Below, piece after piece: positions 50,674-59,755 of a DNA stretch of 64,000 bases (the stretch's first letter is position 1; every line of letters begins with the position of its first letter). This stretch comes from Roseomonas mucosa. GTDB lineage: Bacteria; Pseudomonadota; Alphaproteobacteria; Acetobacterales; Acetobacteraceae. The stretch is taken from positions 45,146 through 109,145 of the forward strand of contig CAMDWG010000011.1 in the NCBI GenBank assembly GCA_945878375.1, written 5' to 3'. Under the pieces are notes generated by a model. The model did no database searches. It had not been told where the DNA came from and worked only from the letters and a program-made list of their open reading frames with translations. The position numbers and the translations under genes were made by a program.

Positions 50674-51435
50674 ATGCGGCGGCGCGCATGGCTCGGTGCG
50701 ACCCTGGCCGGGCTCGCGGCGCCCGCCCTGGCCCGCGCGCAAGCCCCCGCGCGCTGCGCGGGGCCGCTCTACCTGACCATCGACACCGGCTGGAGCCGGG
50801 AGGCGGAGCAGATCGCCGCCATCCTCGCGCGGCATCGCATCCGCGCGACGCTGTTCATCGCCGATGAGCCGACATTTCGCGGCGATACGACGCTGTCCGA
50901 CGCCTGGGCGCCCTTCTGGCGCGCGCGGGCGGCGGAGGGCCATGTCTTCGCCAGCCACACCTGGCGGCATTGGTATTTCCGGGGCGACCCGGCGCTGGGC
51001 CAGGTCAGCTATGTCCGCCGCGGCGGCGGGGCGCAGGAGGTGCTGGACCAGCAGGCGCTCTGCGCCGAGCTCGACCGGCCGGTCGCCGCGCTGCGGCGGA
51101 TGGTGCCGGATGCGGTGGTGCTGCCGCTGTGGCGCGCGCCGGGGGGTATCACCACGCCGGGCGCGGTGCGGATGGCAGGCGCCTGCGGGCTGCGCCACCA
51201 GGGCTGGACGCGCAACGGCTTCCTGGGCGACGAGCTGGATAGCGGCCAGCACCCGAATGCTGCGCTGCTGCGCCGGAACCTCGCCAATATCCGCGCGGGA
51301 GAAGTGCTGGTGATGCATTGGGGCGTCCGCAGCCGCCGCGAGCCCTTCGCTGAGATATTCGAGGACCTCGTTTCGGGCTTGATCGCGCGCGGCTTCTGTT
51401 TCGAAACCCTGCCAGTCGGGGGTATAGGGATCTGA
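50674..51435 (+). CDS. Exported polysaccharide deacetylase family protein
   Basis: A 253-residue CE4-type protein with a leader peptide (MRRRAWLGATLAGLAAPALA, twin-Arg-like). The NodB-fold motifs are YLTIDTGWSREAEQIAAILA (motif 1, with the Asp), SHTWRHWY (His-x-x-x-His metal pair), APGGITTPG and VLVMHWGVRS. It should remove acetyl groups from a periplasmic glycan, perhaps peptidoglycan. It lies 4 bases after the propeller gene, and its stop shares a base with the desaturase start (TGATG at 51433-51437). Confidence 0.88.
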   Translation: MRRRAWLGATLAGLAAPALARAQAPARCAGPLYLTIDTGWSREAEQIAAILARHRIRATLFIADEPTFRGDTTLSDAWAPFWRARAAEGHVFASHTWRHWYFRGDPALGQVSYVRRGGGAQEVLDQQALCAELDRPVAALRRMVPDAVVLPLWRAPGGITTPGAVRMAGACGLRHQGWTRNGFLGDELDSGQHPNAALLRRNLANIRAGEVLVMHWGVRSRREPFAEIFEDLVSGLIARGFCFETLPVGGIGI

Positions 51436-52379
51436 TGTTCGATTGGCTGATGAACCTCTGGGTCGATACCTCGGGCGCGATCTATGAAGGCGCGGTGCAG
51501 CCGGCGCTCTATGCGCTGGGGCTGATGGTGTGGGCCGACCGGGTGCAGGAATGGCTGGATTTCGCGCTGCTCGGCATCGTGCAGATCGTGCTGGTCTATG
51601 CGGTCTGCCGGCCGCTGGAAGCCATCAAGCCGGTGGAGGCCGTCACCGACCAGAAGGCGGTCTGGACGGATGTGATCTACACGCTGCTGGCGCGGCTCGG
51701 CCTGCTGCCGCTGATTGCCTTCGTCGCGCTGTCCTGGGCGGAACGCACGCTGCAGGGGGTGCTGGCCGATACCGGCTTCGTCGCCCCGACGCTGGAGACG
51801 ATGTTCCCCGGGCTGCGCGACTGGCCGCTATTCGCGCTGCTGCTCTATGTCGTGATCCTGGATTTCGGCGAGTATTGGCGCCATCGCTTCCAGCACAGCT
51901 TCCGCTGGTGGTACGCACTGCATTCGGTGCATCACGCGCAGCGCCAGATGACCTTCTGGACCGATGACCGCAACCACCTGCTGGATGATGCAATCGCGGC
52001 GGTGTGGTTCGGCGTCGTCGCGCTGCTGATCGGCGTGCCGCCGGTGCAGTTCGTGCTGATCGTCATGCTGCGCCAACTGGCCGAAAGCCTGAGCCATGCG
52101 AATGCCAGGATCGATTTCGGCCGCCTTGGTGAACGCGTGCTGGTCTCGCCGCGCTTCCACCGCATCCATCACGGGGAGCTTTCGGCGGGCGAGGATGGGC
52201 GCAACTACGCGGTGCTGCTGCCGATCTGGGACTGGATGTTCGGCACCGCCGATTTCGACCGCAAGAGCTACCCCCGCACCGGCGACCCGAATGCACCGGA
52301 GAGCCTGGCGACGGGCGGCTGGGTTCGCCAGCAGGTGGACGGGTTCCGGGAGCTGGGCAAGGCGCTGCGCGGCCGCTGA
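51435..52379 (+). CDS. Sterol desaturase / fatty-acid hydroxylase family membrane protein
   Basis: A 314-residue inner-membrane di-iron protein. About four hydrophobic segments surround the three histidine boxes: HRFQHSF (about 152-158), HSVHHAQ (about 165-171) and HRIHHGE (about 240-246). Bacterial members hydroxylate fatty acids, hopanoids or carotenoid-like lipids using O2. It is translationally coupled to the deacetylase. The pairing of a lipid hydroxylase with a glycan deacetylase and a propeller suggests an envelope-modification operon (inference). Confidence 0.92.
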   Translation: MFDWLMNLWVDTSGAIYEGAVQPALYALGLMVWADRVQEWLDFALLGIVQIVLVYAVCRPLEAIKPVEAVTDQKAVWTDVIYTLLARLGLLPLIAFVALSWAERTLQGVLADTGFVAPTLETMFPGLRDWPLFALLLYVVILDFGEYWRHRFQHSFRWWYALHSVHHAQRQMTFWTDDRNHLLDDAIAAVWFGVVALLIGVPPVQFVLIVMLRQLAESLSHANARIDFGRLGERVLVSPRFHRIHHGELSAGEDGRNYAVLLPIWDWMFGTADFDRKSYPRTGDPNAPESLATGGWVRQQVDGFRELGKALRGR

Positions 52380-52468
52380 CGCCGCATGCGCCGGGTCCGC
52401 GCAGCGTCTTCTCCCCCGTCGCGCCGAGGCGTAGGGTCGGGACCGTCTCTCTGAGGGAGCGAGGAAGG

Positions 52469-53575
52469 ATGCGACGCAGGTTGATGCTCGGTGCGGCCGC
52501 CGGGCTGGTCGGGGCCGCCGCCGGCGCCAGGGCGCAGCAACCGCATCACGGCCTCCCCATCCCGTCCGACCGCATGGCGCGGCTGCGCGGGCAGGGGCCG
52601 GTGGTCCTGACGCCCGCCCAGCTCGCCCAGCGCGTGGTGGACAGCCCCGCCCCCGCCGGCCCGCCCGGCCGCTGGGTGTCCCGCGCGCCGCTGCCCATCC
52701 CGCGCACCGAGATGGCCTGGGCCGCGGAGGCGCAAGGCAAGCTCTGGGTCATCGGCGGCTATGCCGAGCAGATGGTCAACAACAGCTTCGTCCATGTCTA
52801 CGACCCCGCCACCGACAGCTGGACCGAGAAGGCGCGCCTGCCGCGCGGGGCGAACCATGTGGGCGTCGCGACCCTTGGCGATCGCATCTATGCCTTCGGC
52901 GGCTTCAACAACCAGAACCGCGGCGCCGATACGCTCGCCTTCGCCTATGACATCGCGGCCGATCGCTGGTCGCCCGTCGCGCCGATGCCCCGCCCGCGCG
53001 GCGCGGGGGCGCTCGCGGTGGTGGATGGCAAGATCCACCATATCGGCGGCGCGTCGGAACCCGAGACGGAACGCGCCTCGGTCGGCTGGCACGAGGTCTA
53101 TGACCCGCAGACGGATCGGTGGGAGCGGCGCAAGGCGCTGCCCGGCGCGCGGGACCATGCGGGTGTGGTGGTGTGGAACGGCAACATCCACATCGTCGGC
53201 GGCCGCTTCAACACCTTCGAGTACAATACCTCCCTCCACCACATGTACATCCCCGCGCGGGACCAATGGGTGGCGCGCGCGCCGCTGCCCACCGCGCGGT
53301 CGGGCCATGGGCTGGTGGTGTATCGCAACCGCTTCTTCGCGATGGGCGGCGAAAGCGGGGAATTCGTGAACCGCGTGCTGACCGGCCAGGTGCATGGGCA
53401 GATGGAAAGCTACGACCCCGCCACCGACAGCTGGCAGCACCACGCGCCGATGCCGACGCCGCGCCACGGCATGGGCGCGGTGACGATCGGCGACCTCATC
53501 TATGTCGCCGGCGGCGGGCCGGTGGTGGGTGGCGGCATCAAATCCTCGGTGCATGAGGCCTTCACCCTGGGTTGA
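52469..53575 (+). CDS. Exported kelch-repeat protein
   Basis: A 368-residue protein with a twin-Arg leader (MRRRLMLGAAAGLVGAAAGA). Six or so kelch blades follow, each with GG and Trp landmarks: KLWVIGGYAEQM, YDPATDSWTEKARLP, RIYAFGGFNN, IHHIGGASE, IHIVGGRFN, FFAMGGESGE and IYVAGGGP. It resembles the NanM/galactose-oxidase-type propellers, but no catalytic residues are evident. It is likely periplasmic. It follows the desaturase by 89 bases and precedes the phosphatase by 4. Confidence 0.9.
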   Translation: MRRRLMLGAAAGLVGAAAGARAQQPHHGLPIPSDRMARLRGQGPVVLTPAQLAQRVVDSPAPAGPPGRWVSRAPLPIPRTEMAWAAEAQGKLWVIGGYAEQMVNNSFVHVYDPATDSWTEKARLPRGANHVGVATLGDRIYAFGGFNNQNRGADTLAFAYDIAADRWSPVAPMPRPRGAGALAVVDGKIHHIGGASEPETERASVGWHEVYDPQTDRWERRKALPGARDHAGVVVWNGNIHIVGGRFNTFEYNTSLHHMYIPARDQWVARAPLPTARSGHGLVVYRNRFFAMGGESGEFVNRVLTGQVHGQMESYDPATDSWQHHAPMPTPRHGMGAVTIGDLIYVAGGGPVVGGGIKSSVHEAFTLG

Positions 53576-53579
53576 TGAG

Positions 53580-54197
53580 GTGCCGCACCGCCGCCTGATC
53601 CTCGCCGCGCCGGCGCTGCTGCTGGCGGCGCGGCGAGCCTCCGCCGCGACCGCGCAAGGGGCGGAGGCGGCGGCGCTGATCGCCGCGCTGCGGGCGGGCG
53701 GTGTGGTGACGGTGATGCGGCACGGCATCACCGATCGCAGCCAAGTGGATACCGGCGACCTCGCCAACCGCGCCGGCCAGCGGAATCTGAGCGCGGAGGG
53801 ACGCGCGCAATCGCTTCGCACCGGGCGGGCGGTCGCGGCGCTCGGCATTCCGCTCGGCCAGGTGCTGACCAGCCCGGTCTTCCGGGCGCGCGACACGGCG
53901 GAACTCGCCTTCGGCGCGCGGGCGGTGGTCGAGCCGAAGCTGACGGCCGACGACTACACGCCGGATGCCGCGTTGCTGCGGGACCGGATCGCCTGGCTCG
54001 GCACGCGCAGCGGCCGGCCTTCGGCGCCGGGGGCGACGGATGTGCTGGTGGGGCACATCGTGCCGCTCGGCATGATGCTGGGCCGGGGGCTGGCGCAGGC
54101 CGAATTTCCGGAAGGCAGCTTCGCCGTCTTCGCCCCGGGCAGGGGGCTGCGCGGCATCCTGGCCGCCGAGACGCTCTGGGCCGCTGCCGCCGTATAG
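53580..54197 (+). CDS. Exported histidine phosphatase family protein
   Basis: A 205-residue protein of the phosphoglycerate-mutase-like superfamily. The N-terminal leader (RRLILAAPALLLAARRASA) indicates export. The catalytic VMRHGITD contains the phospho-acceptor His; LTSPVFRARDTAELAFG and VLVGHIVPLG supply the other pocket residues. The start GTG 53580, 4 bases after the kelch stop, gives the clean leader; an ATG at 53553 lies inside the kelch gene. The physiological phosphomonoester is unknown. Confidence 0.82.
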   Translation: MPHRRLILAAPALLLAARRASAATAQGAEAAALIAALRAGGVVTVMRHGITDRSQVDTGDLANRAGQRNLSAEGRAQSLRTGRAVAALGIPLGQVLTSPVFRARDTAELAFGARAVVEPKLTADDYTPDAALLRDRIAWLGTRSGRPSAPGATDVLVGHIVPLGMMLGRGLAQAEFPEGSFAVFAPGRGLRGILAAETLWAAAAV

Positions 54198-54205
54198 CGC
54201 GGGGG

Positions 54206-55552
54206 TCAGAAGCCCAGCAGCGTGCGGGCGGCGAAGCCGGCGCCGGCGGTGACGAACAGCGTCCGCACCACATCCAGCTTCAGCACATAGATGCACACGC
54301 CGGCCAGCGCCGTCAGCGCCACCGCATCCGGCACCATCGTCAGCGGGTCGGGCACGCTGATCCGCATCGGGCCGATCTCCGCTGTCTCGACGCGCGTGAA
54401 GGCGACGCGGAGCGCGAACCACAGCGCGAGGTTCGCGATCACGCCCACCACCGCCGCCGTCACCCCCGCCAGCGCGCCCTTCAGCCTTGGCGCGTCGTGC
54501 AGCCGCTCGACATGCGGGGCGCCGAGGAAGATCCAGGCGAAGCACGGCGCGAAGGTGACGAAGACCGCGAGCATCCCGCCCGCCAGCCCGCCCATCACGC
54601 CGCCATCGCGGAAGCCGGCCAGGAAGCCCACGAATTGCAGCACCAGGATCAGCGGGCCGGGCGTCGTCTCCGCCAGCCCCAGCCCCGCCAGCATCTCCGT
54701 AGCACTCAGCCAGCCATAACCCTCCACCGCTTCCTGCGCGACGTAAGCCAGCACGGCATAGGCGCCGCCGAAGGTCACGACCGCCATCTTGGAGAAGAAC
54801 CAGGCGATGTCGCCGAAGATGCCGCTGCCATAGAGCAGCGCGACGGGCCAGGCCCAGATCGCCAGCGCCACCAGCCCCGCGCGCCGCGCGGTCGCCGCCA
54901 TGCGGCGCGGGCGGTCCGGATCGGCGGCCAGCACGGCATCCAGCAGCGCCGGTGCCGTGCCCTCCGCCGCCTTGTGGCCGGCTGTCGCGAAGGCCTGCGG
55001 CAGCAGGTAGCCGATCAGCGCTGCGCTCAGCACCACCCCGGGGAAGGGCACGGCGAAGGCGAACAGCGCGAAGAAGGCCAGCACCGCGATCAGCCAGGGC
55101 ACGGCCCCCTTCAGCGCGCGCGCCGCGACCTTCGCCAGCGCCTGGATCACCAGCACCAGCACGGCGCATTTGAGCCCGAAGAACAGCGCCGCGATGATCG
55201 GCACATCGCCGAGCGTCGCATACAGCAGCGCCAGCAGCATCATCACCGCGACACCCGGCGCGATGAACAGCAGCCCCGCCGCCAGCCCGCCCTTCACCCC
55301 ATGCATCAGCCAGCCGAGATAGGTCGCCAGCTGCTGCGCCTCCGGCCCCGGCAGCAGCATGCAGAAATTCAGCGCGTGCAGGAAACGGGCATCCGAGATC
55401 CAGCGCCGTTCCTCGACCACCTCGCGATGCATCAGCGCGATCTGCGCGGCCGGCCCGCCGAAGGACAGTAGCCCGATGCGGGTCCAGACCCGCACCGCGT
55501 CACGGAAGGTGGGAAAGCCTTCGGTCCTTGAGCTGCCCTCTGGCCTGTCCAT
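54206..55552 (-). CDS. chrA: Chromate efflux transporter, long ChrA type
   Basis: A 448-residue CHR-family membrane protein with two homologous halves of five to six helices. The first half holds IGLLSFGGPAAQIALMHREVV and FLHALNFCMLLPGPEAQQLATYLGW. The second holds FSKMAVVTFGGAYAVLAYVAQEAV and GLAETTPGPLILVLQFVGFLAG. The paired GGP/PGPxxxQ motifs are diagnostic. The family exports chromate, often by sulfate-like antiport. No chrB regulator is adjacent. It converges on the phosphatase gene. Confidence 0.93.
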   Translation of the reverse strand: MDRPEGSSRTEGFPTFRDAVRVWTRIGLLSFGGPAAQIALMHREVVEERRWISDARFLHALNFCMLLPGPEAQQLATYLGWLMHGVKGGLAAGLLFIAPGVAVMMLLALLYATLGDVPIIAALFFGLKCAVLVLVIQALAKVAARALKGAVPWLIAVLAFFALFAFAVPFPGVVLSAALIGYLLPQAFATAGHKAAEGTAPALLDAVLAADPDRPRRMAATARRAGLVALAIWAWPVALLYGSGIFGDIAWFFSKMAVVTFGGAYAVLAYVAQEAVEGYGWLSATEMLAGLGLAETTPGPLILVLQFVGFLAGFRDGGVMGGLAGGMLAVFVTFAPCFAWIFLGAPHVERLHDAPRLKGALAGVTAAVVGVIANLALWFALRVAFTRVETAEIGPMRISVPDPLTMVPDAVALTALAGVCIYVLKLDVVRTLFVTAGAGFAARTLLGF

Positions 55553-55646
55553 CTTCGCTGCGCCCCGGCGGCGGGACGCATGCGCGGCCGCCCAGGGGCG
55601 GTTTGGAAGCGGCGGGGGGCGGCGTCAAGCGGCCCCCGCCTGGCGC

Positions 55647-56204
55647 TCATCCGGCCTTGCGGCGGGCGGCGCGGCGGTTCTCATTCGCCGTCTCGCGGTC
55701 TTCGTCGCTCATCCGGGCGTCCATGATCCAGGCCCGGTTCACCTCCGCCTCCGCGACGGAAGACAGGTCCTCGTCCATCTTCTTCTCCTCCTCCAGCGTC
55801 TGGTGGAGCAGCTTGGCGAGCTGGTCCTGCCCGGCGGCGCGGGCCAGCGCCGCCAGGGTGCCGTAGGAGGCGATCTCGTAATGCTCCATCCGCTGCGCGG
55901 CGGCGATGATGACGACATCCATCATCGGCCCGCGCTCAGCCTCTCCCATCTCGTGATTCGCTTCCTCGATCAGGCCGCGCATTGCCTCGCACACCTTGCG
56001 GCCGGGCTTGCCGCCCAATTGGTCCAGCGCCTGGTCCAGCCGTTCCATATGGCCCTCGGTCTGGTCGATATGCGCCTGCAGCCCCTGCCGCAGCCGGTCG
56101 TTGGCGGCGTGCTTCATCATCTTCTGCATGGCGCGCAAGGCCTGCTTTTCCGCGCTGTAGGCGTCGCGGAGCTGTTCGGTCATCAGCCTGGAGATGTCGT
56201 CCAT
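55647..56204 (-). CDS. DUF892/YciF-type ferritin-like protein
   Basis: A 185-residue four-helix-bundle protein of the DUF892 family (YciE/YciF). The helices carry the metal-type motifs LRDAYSAEKQALRAMQKM (E-x-x-x), HIDQTEGHMERLDQAL (E-x-x-H), and QRMEHYEIASYGTLAALA (E-x-x-E/H) with a last TLEEEKKMDEDL. A basic tail (RRAARRKAG) follows. Members are stress-induced, with an unclear role. Start ATG 56204. It lies 76 bases beyond the flavoprotein stop on the same strand. Confidence 0.9.
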   Translation of the reverse strand: MDDISRLMTEQLRDAYSAEKQALRAMQKMMKHAANDRLRQGLQAHIDQTEGHMERLDQALDQLGGKPGRKVCEAMRGLIEEANHEMGEAERGPMMDVVIIAAAQRMEHYEIASYGTLAALARAAGQDQLAKLLHQTLEEEKKMDEDLSSVAEAEVNRAWIMDARMSDEDRETANENRRAARRKAG

Positions 56205-56280
56205 CGTCGCGTCCCTGGTGCTGCGGGGCCGCATGGGTGCGGCGCCGCGGCGGGAACGGATGGATCGGGGGTGAGGTTGC

Positions 56281-58014
56281 CTACTCCGCCGCCGCCAGCA
56301 GCGACTGCCCCGGTCGCACCCGCGTGAAGGCGACGGGCCGGGACGACAGGGCGATGCGCCCATCGGGGCCGAGGCTGGCGATGGTCGCGGCGAGCCCGGC
56401 GGCGGGATCGGCGGGCGCGGGGAAATCCTCCCGCCAATGCGCGCCGCGGCTTTCGGCCCGCGCGCCGGCGGCGGCGACGATGGCGCGGCTGACCAGGATC
56501 AGCGACTTCAGGTTCAGCCAGTCGTGCCAGGCCAGGTTGAAGGCACGGTCGGCGCCGTGCACGCCGGTCGCGTCCAGCGCATCCTCCAGCGCGTCGAGGC
56601 CCTGCGCGGCGTCGCCCAGGCCCGTGGCGTCGCGCAGGATCCCCGCCTTCTCCCACATCAGCGCGTGCAGCCCGTCGCGGATGGGCGACAGCGTCGCGGC
56701 AGGCCGGGCGAAGGGGGCGTGGACCAGCGCCAGCGCGGCCTCCAGCGCGGTGGGGCAGGGTTCCTCGATCGTGCCGTGGCGCGGCACCCAGGCGGCCATC
56801 GCGTCGCCGGCGATGCCGCCGAAGACGGTGGAATTGGCCACGCCATTGCCGCCCAGCCGGTTCGCGCCATGCACGCCGCCGGTATCCTCCCCGGCCGCGA
56901 ACAGGCCGGGCAGGGCGGTGCTGCCATCGGCCGCGAAGATCACGCCGCCCATCATGTAGTGCGCGGTGGGCACCACCGGCACGCGGCCCGCGGCCAGGTC
57001 GAAGCCCATATCGGCGCAGCGCTCGACCATGCCCTTGAACTGGCGGCGGACCTTGTCGGGGCCGAGATGGCCCATCTCGATATACAGCCCACCCTGTTCG
57101 TTCGCGCGGCCGCCCAGGATCTCCCGGTACATGGCGCGGGAGACGATGTCGCGCGTCGCGCGTTCGCCGCGCGGGTCGTGGCGATGCATGAAGCGTTCGC
57201 CCGCGCCATCCAGCAGATATCCGCCCGCGCCGCGCAGCCCTTCCTCGATGATCGTGCCGGTCATGCGCGTACCCGGCCCGGCGAGCACGCCCGTCGGGTG
57301 GAACTGCACCATTTCCATGTCGCGAAGCTGCAGGCCAGCGCGCAGCGCCATCGCCATCCCGTCGCAGGATTTGTCGCCGGAGGGCGTGTGGTAGGTGTAC
57401 ATGGTCGGCCCGCCGCCGGTCGCGAGCAGCACGGCCTTCGCCTGCACCAGCACCAGCCCGCCGCCGCGGATGTCCACCAGCAGCACGCCCGCGATCCGCG
57501 CCCCGTCGCGGCTGGGCAGCAGGGCGACGGCGCGGTGTTCCTCCATCCGCGCGATGTCGCGCGCCCAGGTCTGTTCGGCCAGGCGGTTGATGATCTCGAT
57601 GCCCGTCAGGTCGCCCTTGTGGACGGTGCGGTCGAAGGTCTGCCCGGCGAAGGCTTTCTGGTGGATGGTGCCGTCCGGGTTCCGGTCGAAGAAGCAGCCC
57701 CAGCGCGTCTCCAATTCCCGGATGCGGCGCTGCGCGATGGTGACGAGGGTCCAGGCCAGGTCCTGGTCGTTGAGCCAGCCGCCGCCCTCGATCGTGTCCA
57801 TGAAGTGCCGTTCGGCCGAATCGCCGGCGGCCAGCGCCACGTTGTAGCCGCCCTGGACCATGCGGGTGCAGCCCGACTTGCCGAGCAAGCCCTTCACCGC
57901 GACGGTGACATCGAGATGCGGCGCCGCCGCTTTCGCGTGCAGCGCGCCGAGCAGCCCGGCGCCGCCGGAGCCGAGGACGAGGATATCGGTGCTGCGGCGT
58001 GGGATGGCGGTCAT
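56281..58014 (-). CDS. SdhA/FrdA-type flavoprotein subunit
   Basis: A 577-residue FAD flavoprotein of succinate dehydrogenase/fumarate reductase. It has the FAD motif ILVLGSGGAGLLGALHAK (11-28) and GCTRMVQGGYNVAL around the His flavin-attachment region. VQFHPTGVLAGPGTRM, the catalytic RGERATRDIVSRA and HYMMGGVIFAADGSTALPGLFAAGED complete the pattern. It interconverts succinate and fumarate. It is coupled by ATGA (58011-58014) to the 36-residue peptide gene behind fumarase beta. It lies in a different transcription unit from the iron-sulfur and anchor subunits at 60.6-62.0 kb. Confidence 0.9.
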   Translation of the reverse strand: MTAIPRRSTDILVLGSGGAGLLGALHAKAAAPHLDVTVAVKGLLGKSGCTRMVQGGYNVALAAGDSAERHFMDTIEGGGWLNDQDLAWTLVTIAQRRIRELETRWGCFFDRNPDGTIHQKAFAGQTFDRTVHKGDLTGIEIINRLAEQTWARDIARMEEHRAVALLPSRDGARIAGVLLVDIRGGGLVLVQAKAVLLATGGGPTMYTYHTPSGDKSCDGMAMALRAGLQLRDMEMVQFHPTGVLAGPGTRMTGTIIEEGLRGAGGYLLDGAGERFMHRHDPRGERATRDIVSRAMYREILGGRANEQGGLYIEMGHLGPDKVRRQFKGMVERCADMGFDLAAGRVPVVPTAHYMMGGVIFAADGSTALPGLFAAGEDTGGVHGANRLGGNGVANSTVFGGIAGDAMAAWVPRHGTIEEPCPTALEAALALVHAPFARPAATLSPIRDGLHALMWEKAGILRDATGLGDAAQGLDALEDALDATGVHGADRAFNLAWHDWLNLKSLILVSRAIVAAAGARAESRGAHWREDFPAPADPAAGLAATIASLGPDGRIALSSRPVAFTRVRPGQSLLAAAE

Positions 58015-58121
58015 CGTGCCGGCCGCTGTTCCTCGGTGGCGGGGCGCGGCGTCTGCGTGCCGGAATTGGCGATCAGCACGCCGCCGAGCAGCGCCAGGGC
58101 CAAGAGCGCAACGATCCCCAT
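58011..58121 (-). CDS. 36-residue single-span membrane peptide
   Basis: A short frame from ATG 58121 to TGA 58011. It reads MGIVALLALALLGGVLIANS, then a Thr/Pro/Arg/Glu-rich tail ending EEQRPAR. Residues 3-19 form one hydrophobic helix; the tail is polar. AAGGAGG sits five bases before the ATG, 3 bases beyond the fumarase beta stop, and the gene ends in a four-base overlap with the flavoprotein ATG. The strong ribosome site, fit and coupling argue that it is translated. It may tether the flavoprotein to the membrane or be a subunit (inference). Confidence 0.68.
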   Translation of the reverse strand: MGIVALLALALLGGVLIANSGTQTPRPATEEQRPAR

Positions 58122-58132
58122 GCGAGCCTCCT

Positions 58133-58741
58133 TCAGGTCACGCCGAGCCGGGCCAGCGCCGCGGCGCGGCGGTCCTGCACGGTCTTCTGAACTTCGGCGT
58201 AGAGACTGCCGCCATGGCTGTCCATGGCGACCAGCAGCGGGCCGAAATCGCGGATGCGGAAGCGCCAGAGGCTTTCGGGGTGCAGATCGTCGAGGTCCAC
58301 ATCCTCGATCGCCTCGATCCAGGTCGTCTCCAGCGCCGCGGTGCCCCCGATGATCGCCAGGTAGACGCCGCCGAGATCGGCGAAGGCGCGGGCGCTGTCT
58401 TCCCGCAGCCCGCCCTTGCCGATGATGATCCGCACGCCTTCGCGTTCCATCAGCGGGCGGGTGAAGCGTTCCATGCGGTCGGAGGTGGTGGTGCCGATGC
58501 AGACCGCCTCGTAGCCGCTGTCATTGGTGCCGCGCTTGTCCACCTTGCGGACATTGGGCGCGGTGTGGATCACCGCATGGCCGCTGAGGTCGAAGCGCGT
58601 GCGGCGGCCATGGTCGAACATGTGGATCTGGGTCGCGTCCCGGATGCCGAACAGCGTGTCCTGCAGCGTCACATGGTCGCCCGCCCGCAGCTTGCGGATG
58701 TCGGCTTCCGTGCAGGGCATGTGCAGCGTGTGGTGCGTCAT
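58133..58741 (-). CDS. Class I fumarase, beta subunit
   Basis: A 202-residue C-terminal-type subunit of iron-sulfur-dependent hydro-lyases (FumA-C half, TtdB). Segments: LRAGDHVTLQDTLFGIRDATQIHM, VIHTAPNVRKV, CIGTTTSDRMERFTRPLMEREGVRIIIGKGGL and VYLAIIGGTAALE, all conserved. With the alpha subunit it hydrates fumarate to malate (or acts on tartrate in TtdAB). It starts 31 bases after the alpha stop, and its end overlaps the ribosome site of the 36-residue gene. Confidence 0.92.
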   Translation of the reverse strand: MTHHTLHMPCTEADIRKLRAGDHVTLQDTLFGIRDATQIHMFDHGRRTRFDLSGHAVIHTAPNVRKVDKRGTNDSGYEAVCIGTTTSDRMERFTRPLMEREGVRIIIGKGGLREDSARAFADLGGVYLAIIGGTAALETTWIEAIEDVDLDDLHPESLWRFRIRDFGPLLVAMDSHGGSLYAEVQKTVQDRRAAALARLGVT

Positions 58742-58772
58742 GGCCTTTGTCTCCTGCGGACCGATTCAGACC

Positions 58773-59681
58773 TTAGAACCCGATGGTCACGCCGTCGGGC
58801 GTGAAGGTGGCGCTCGCGCGGCGGGCGCTGTGGCATTGGATGTTCACCGCGACCGGATTCATCGTGATGTGGGTCGCCGCAACCTCCACATGCACGGCGA
58901 AGGCGGTGGAATCGCCCCCCAGGCCCTGCGGCCCGATGCCGAGGCTGTTCACCGCATCCGACAGCGCGGCTTCCAGCGCCGCACCTTCCGCATCCGTGCA
59001 GACGCTGCCCAGCGGGCGCGTCGCCGCCACCTTCGCCAGATGCATGCAGAGGTCGGATGTCCCGCCCACGCCCACCCCCATGATCACCGGCGGGCAGACC
59101 TTGCCGCCCGCGCGCATCGCGGCATCGATGACGAAGCGCTTCACCCCGGCCATGCCATCCGCCGGGATCAGCATCTGCAGGAAGCTGCCATTCTCGCTGC
59201 CCGATCCCTTCGGGATCATCTCGATCCGCAACACGCGGTCATCCTCGGTGAAGTCGAGGTTGATGACCGGCACATGCGCGCCGCAGCTGGTCTGGTCGTT
59301 CTTCCGCGTGATGGGGTGGACCACGGAACTCCGCAGCGGGTGGTCGCGCGTGGCGCGTTCGGTGCCGCGCCGGATCGCCTGCTTCAGCGCCCAGCCGTCC
59401 AACTCGACATTCCGCCCGATCAGCACGTTGAAGATCGGGATGCCGGTGTCCTGGCACAGCAGGTTGTCCGTGCGTTCCGCGACGCCGATATTCTCGATCA
59501 TCGTGGCCAGGATCGCGCGCGCCGTGCCATCCGTCTCCGACGCGTCGAGGCGGGTGAAGCCGGCCTTGATGTCGTCCGGCAGCACCTTCAGCGCGCGGAT
59601 GTAGAGAAGCTTGGCGGCTTCCTCGATCGCGCCGGGCGCGATGCGGAGCGGCTCTGTGCCCGTCTTGCTCATCAGCGTCAT
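58773..59681 (-). CDS. Class I fumarase, alpha subunit
   Basis: A 302-residue iron-sulfur subunit. The three cluster cysteines lie in LLCQDTGIP, SCGAHVPV and GGTSDLCMHLAK, as in fumarase A and TtdA. GSGSENGSFLQML and GIGPQGLGGDSTAFAVHVE are also conserved. It is oxygen-sensitive in most homologues. The ATG at 59681 has GGAGG seven bases upstream; an ATG at 59687 is too close to it. It heads a transcript with the beta subunit, the micro-protein and the flavoprotein. Confidence 0.92.
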   Translation of the reverse strand: MTLMSKTGTEPLRIAPGAIEEAAKLLYIRALKVLPDDIKAGFTRLDASETDGTARAILATMIENIGVAERTDNLLCQDTGIPIFNVLIGRNVELDGWALKQAIRRGTERATRDHPLRSSVVHPITRKNDQTSCGAHVPVINLDFTEDDRVLRIEMIPKGSGSENGSFLQMLIPADGMAGVKRFVIDAAMRAGGKVCPPVIMGVGVGGTSDLCMHLAKVAATRPLGSVCTDAEGAALEAALSDAVNSLGIGPQGLGGDSTAFAVHVEVAATHITMNPVAVNIQCHSARRASATFTPDGVTIGF

Positions 59682-59755
59682 CGACATGCCTCCCTCAGAC
59701 CGACCGTACAAAGTTCCGGCCTGCGCACGCCGAAGGCGGGCGAGGCCGCGAATGC

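Noticed and set aside
56437..58353. 638-codon plus-strand frame across the flavoprotein and fumarase beta
   Set aside because: It crosses two real minus-strand genes and their junction; its residue composition is that of an antisense artefact.
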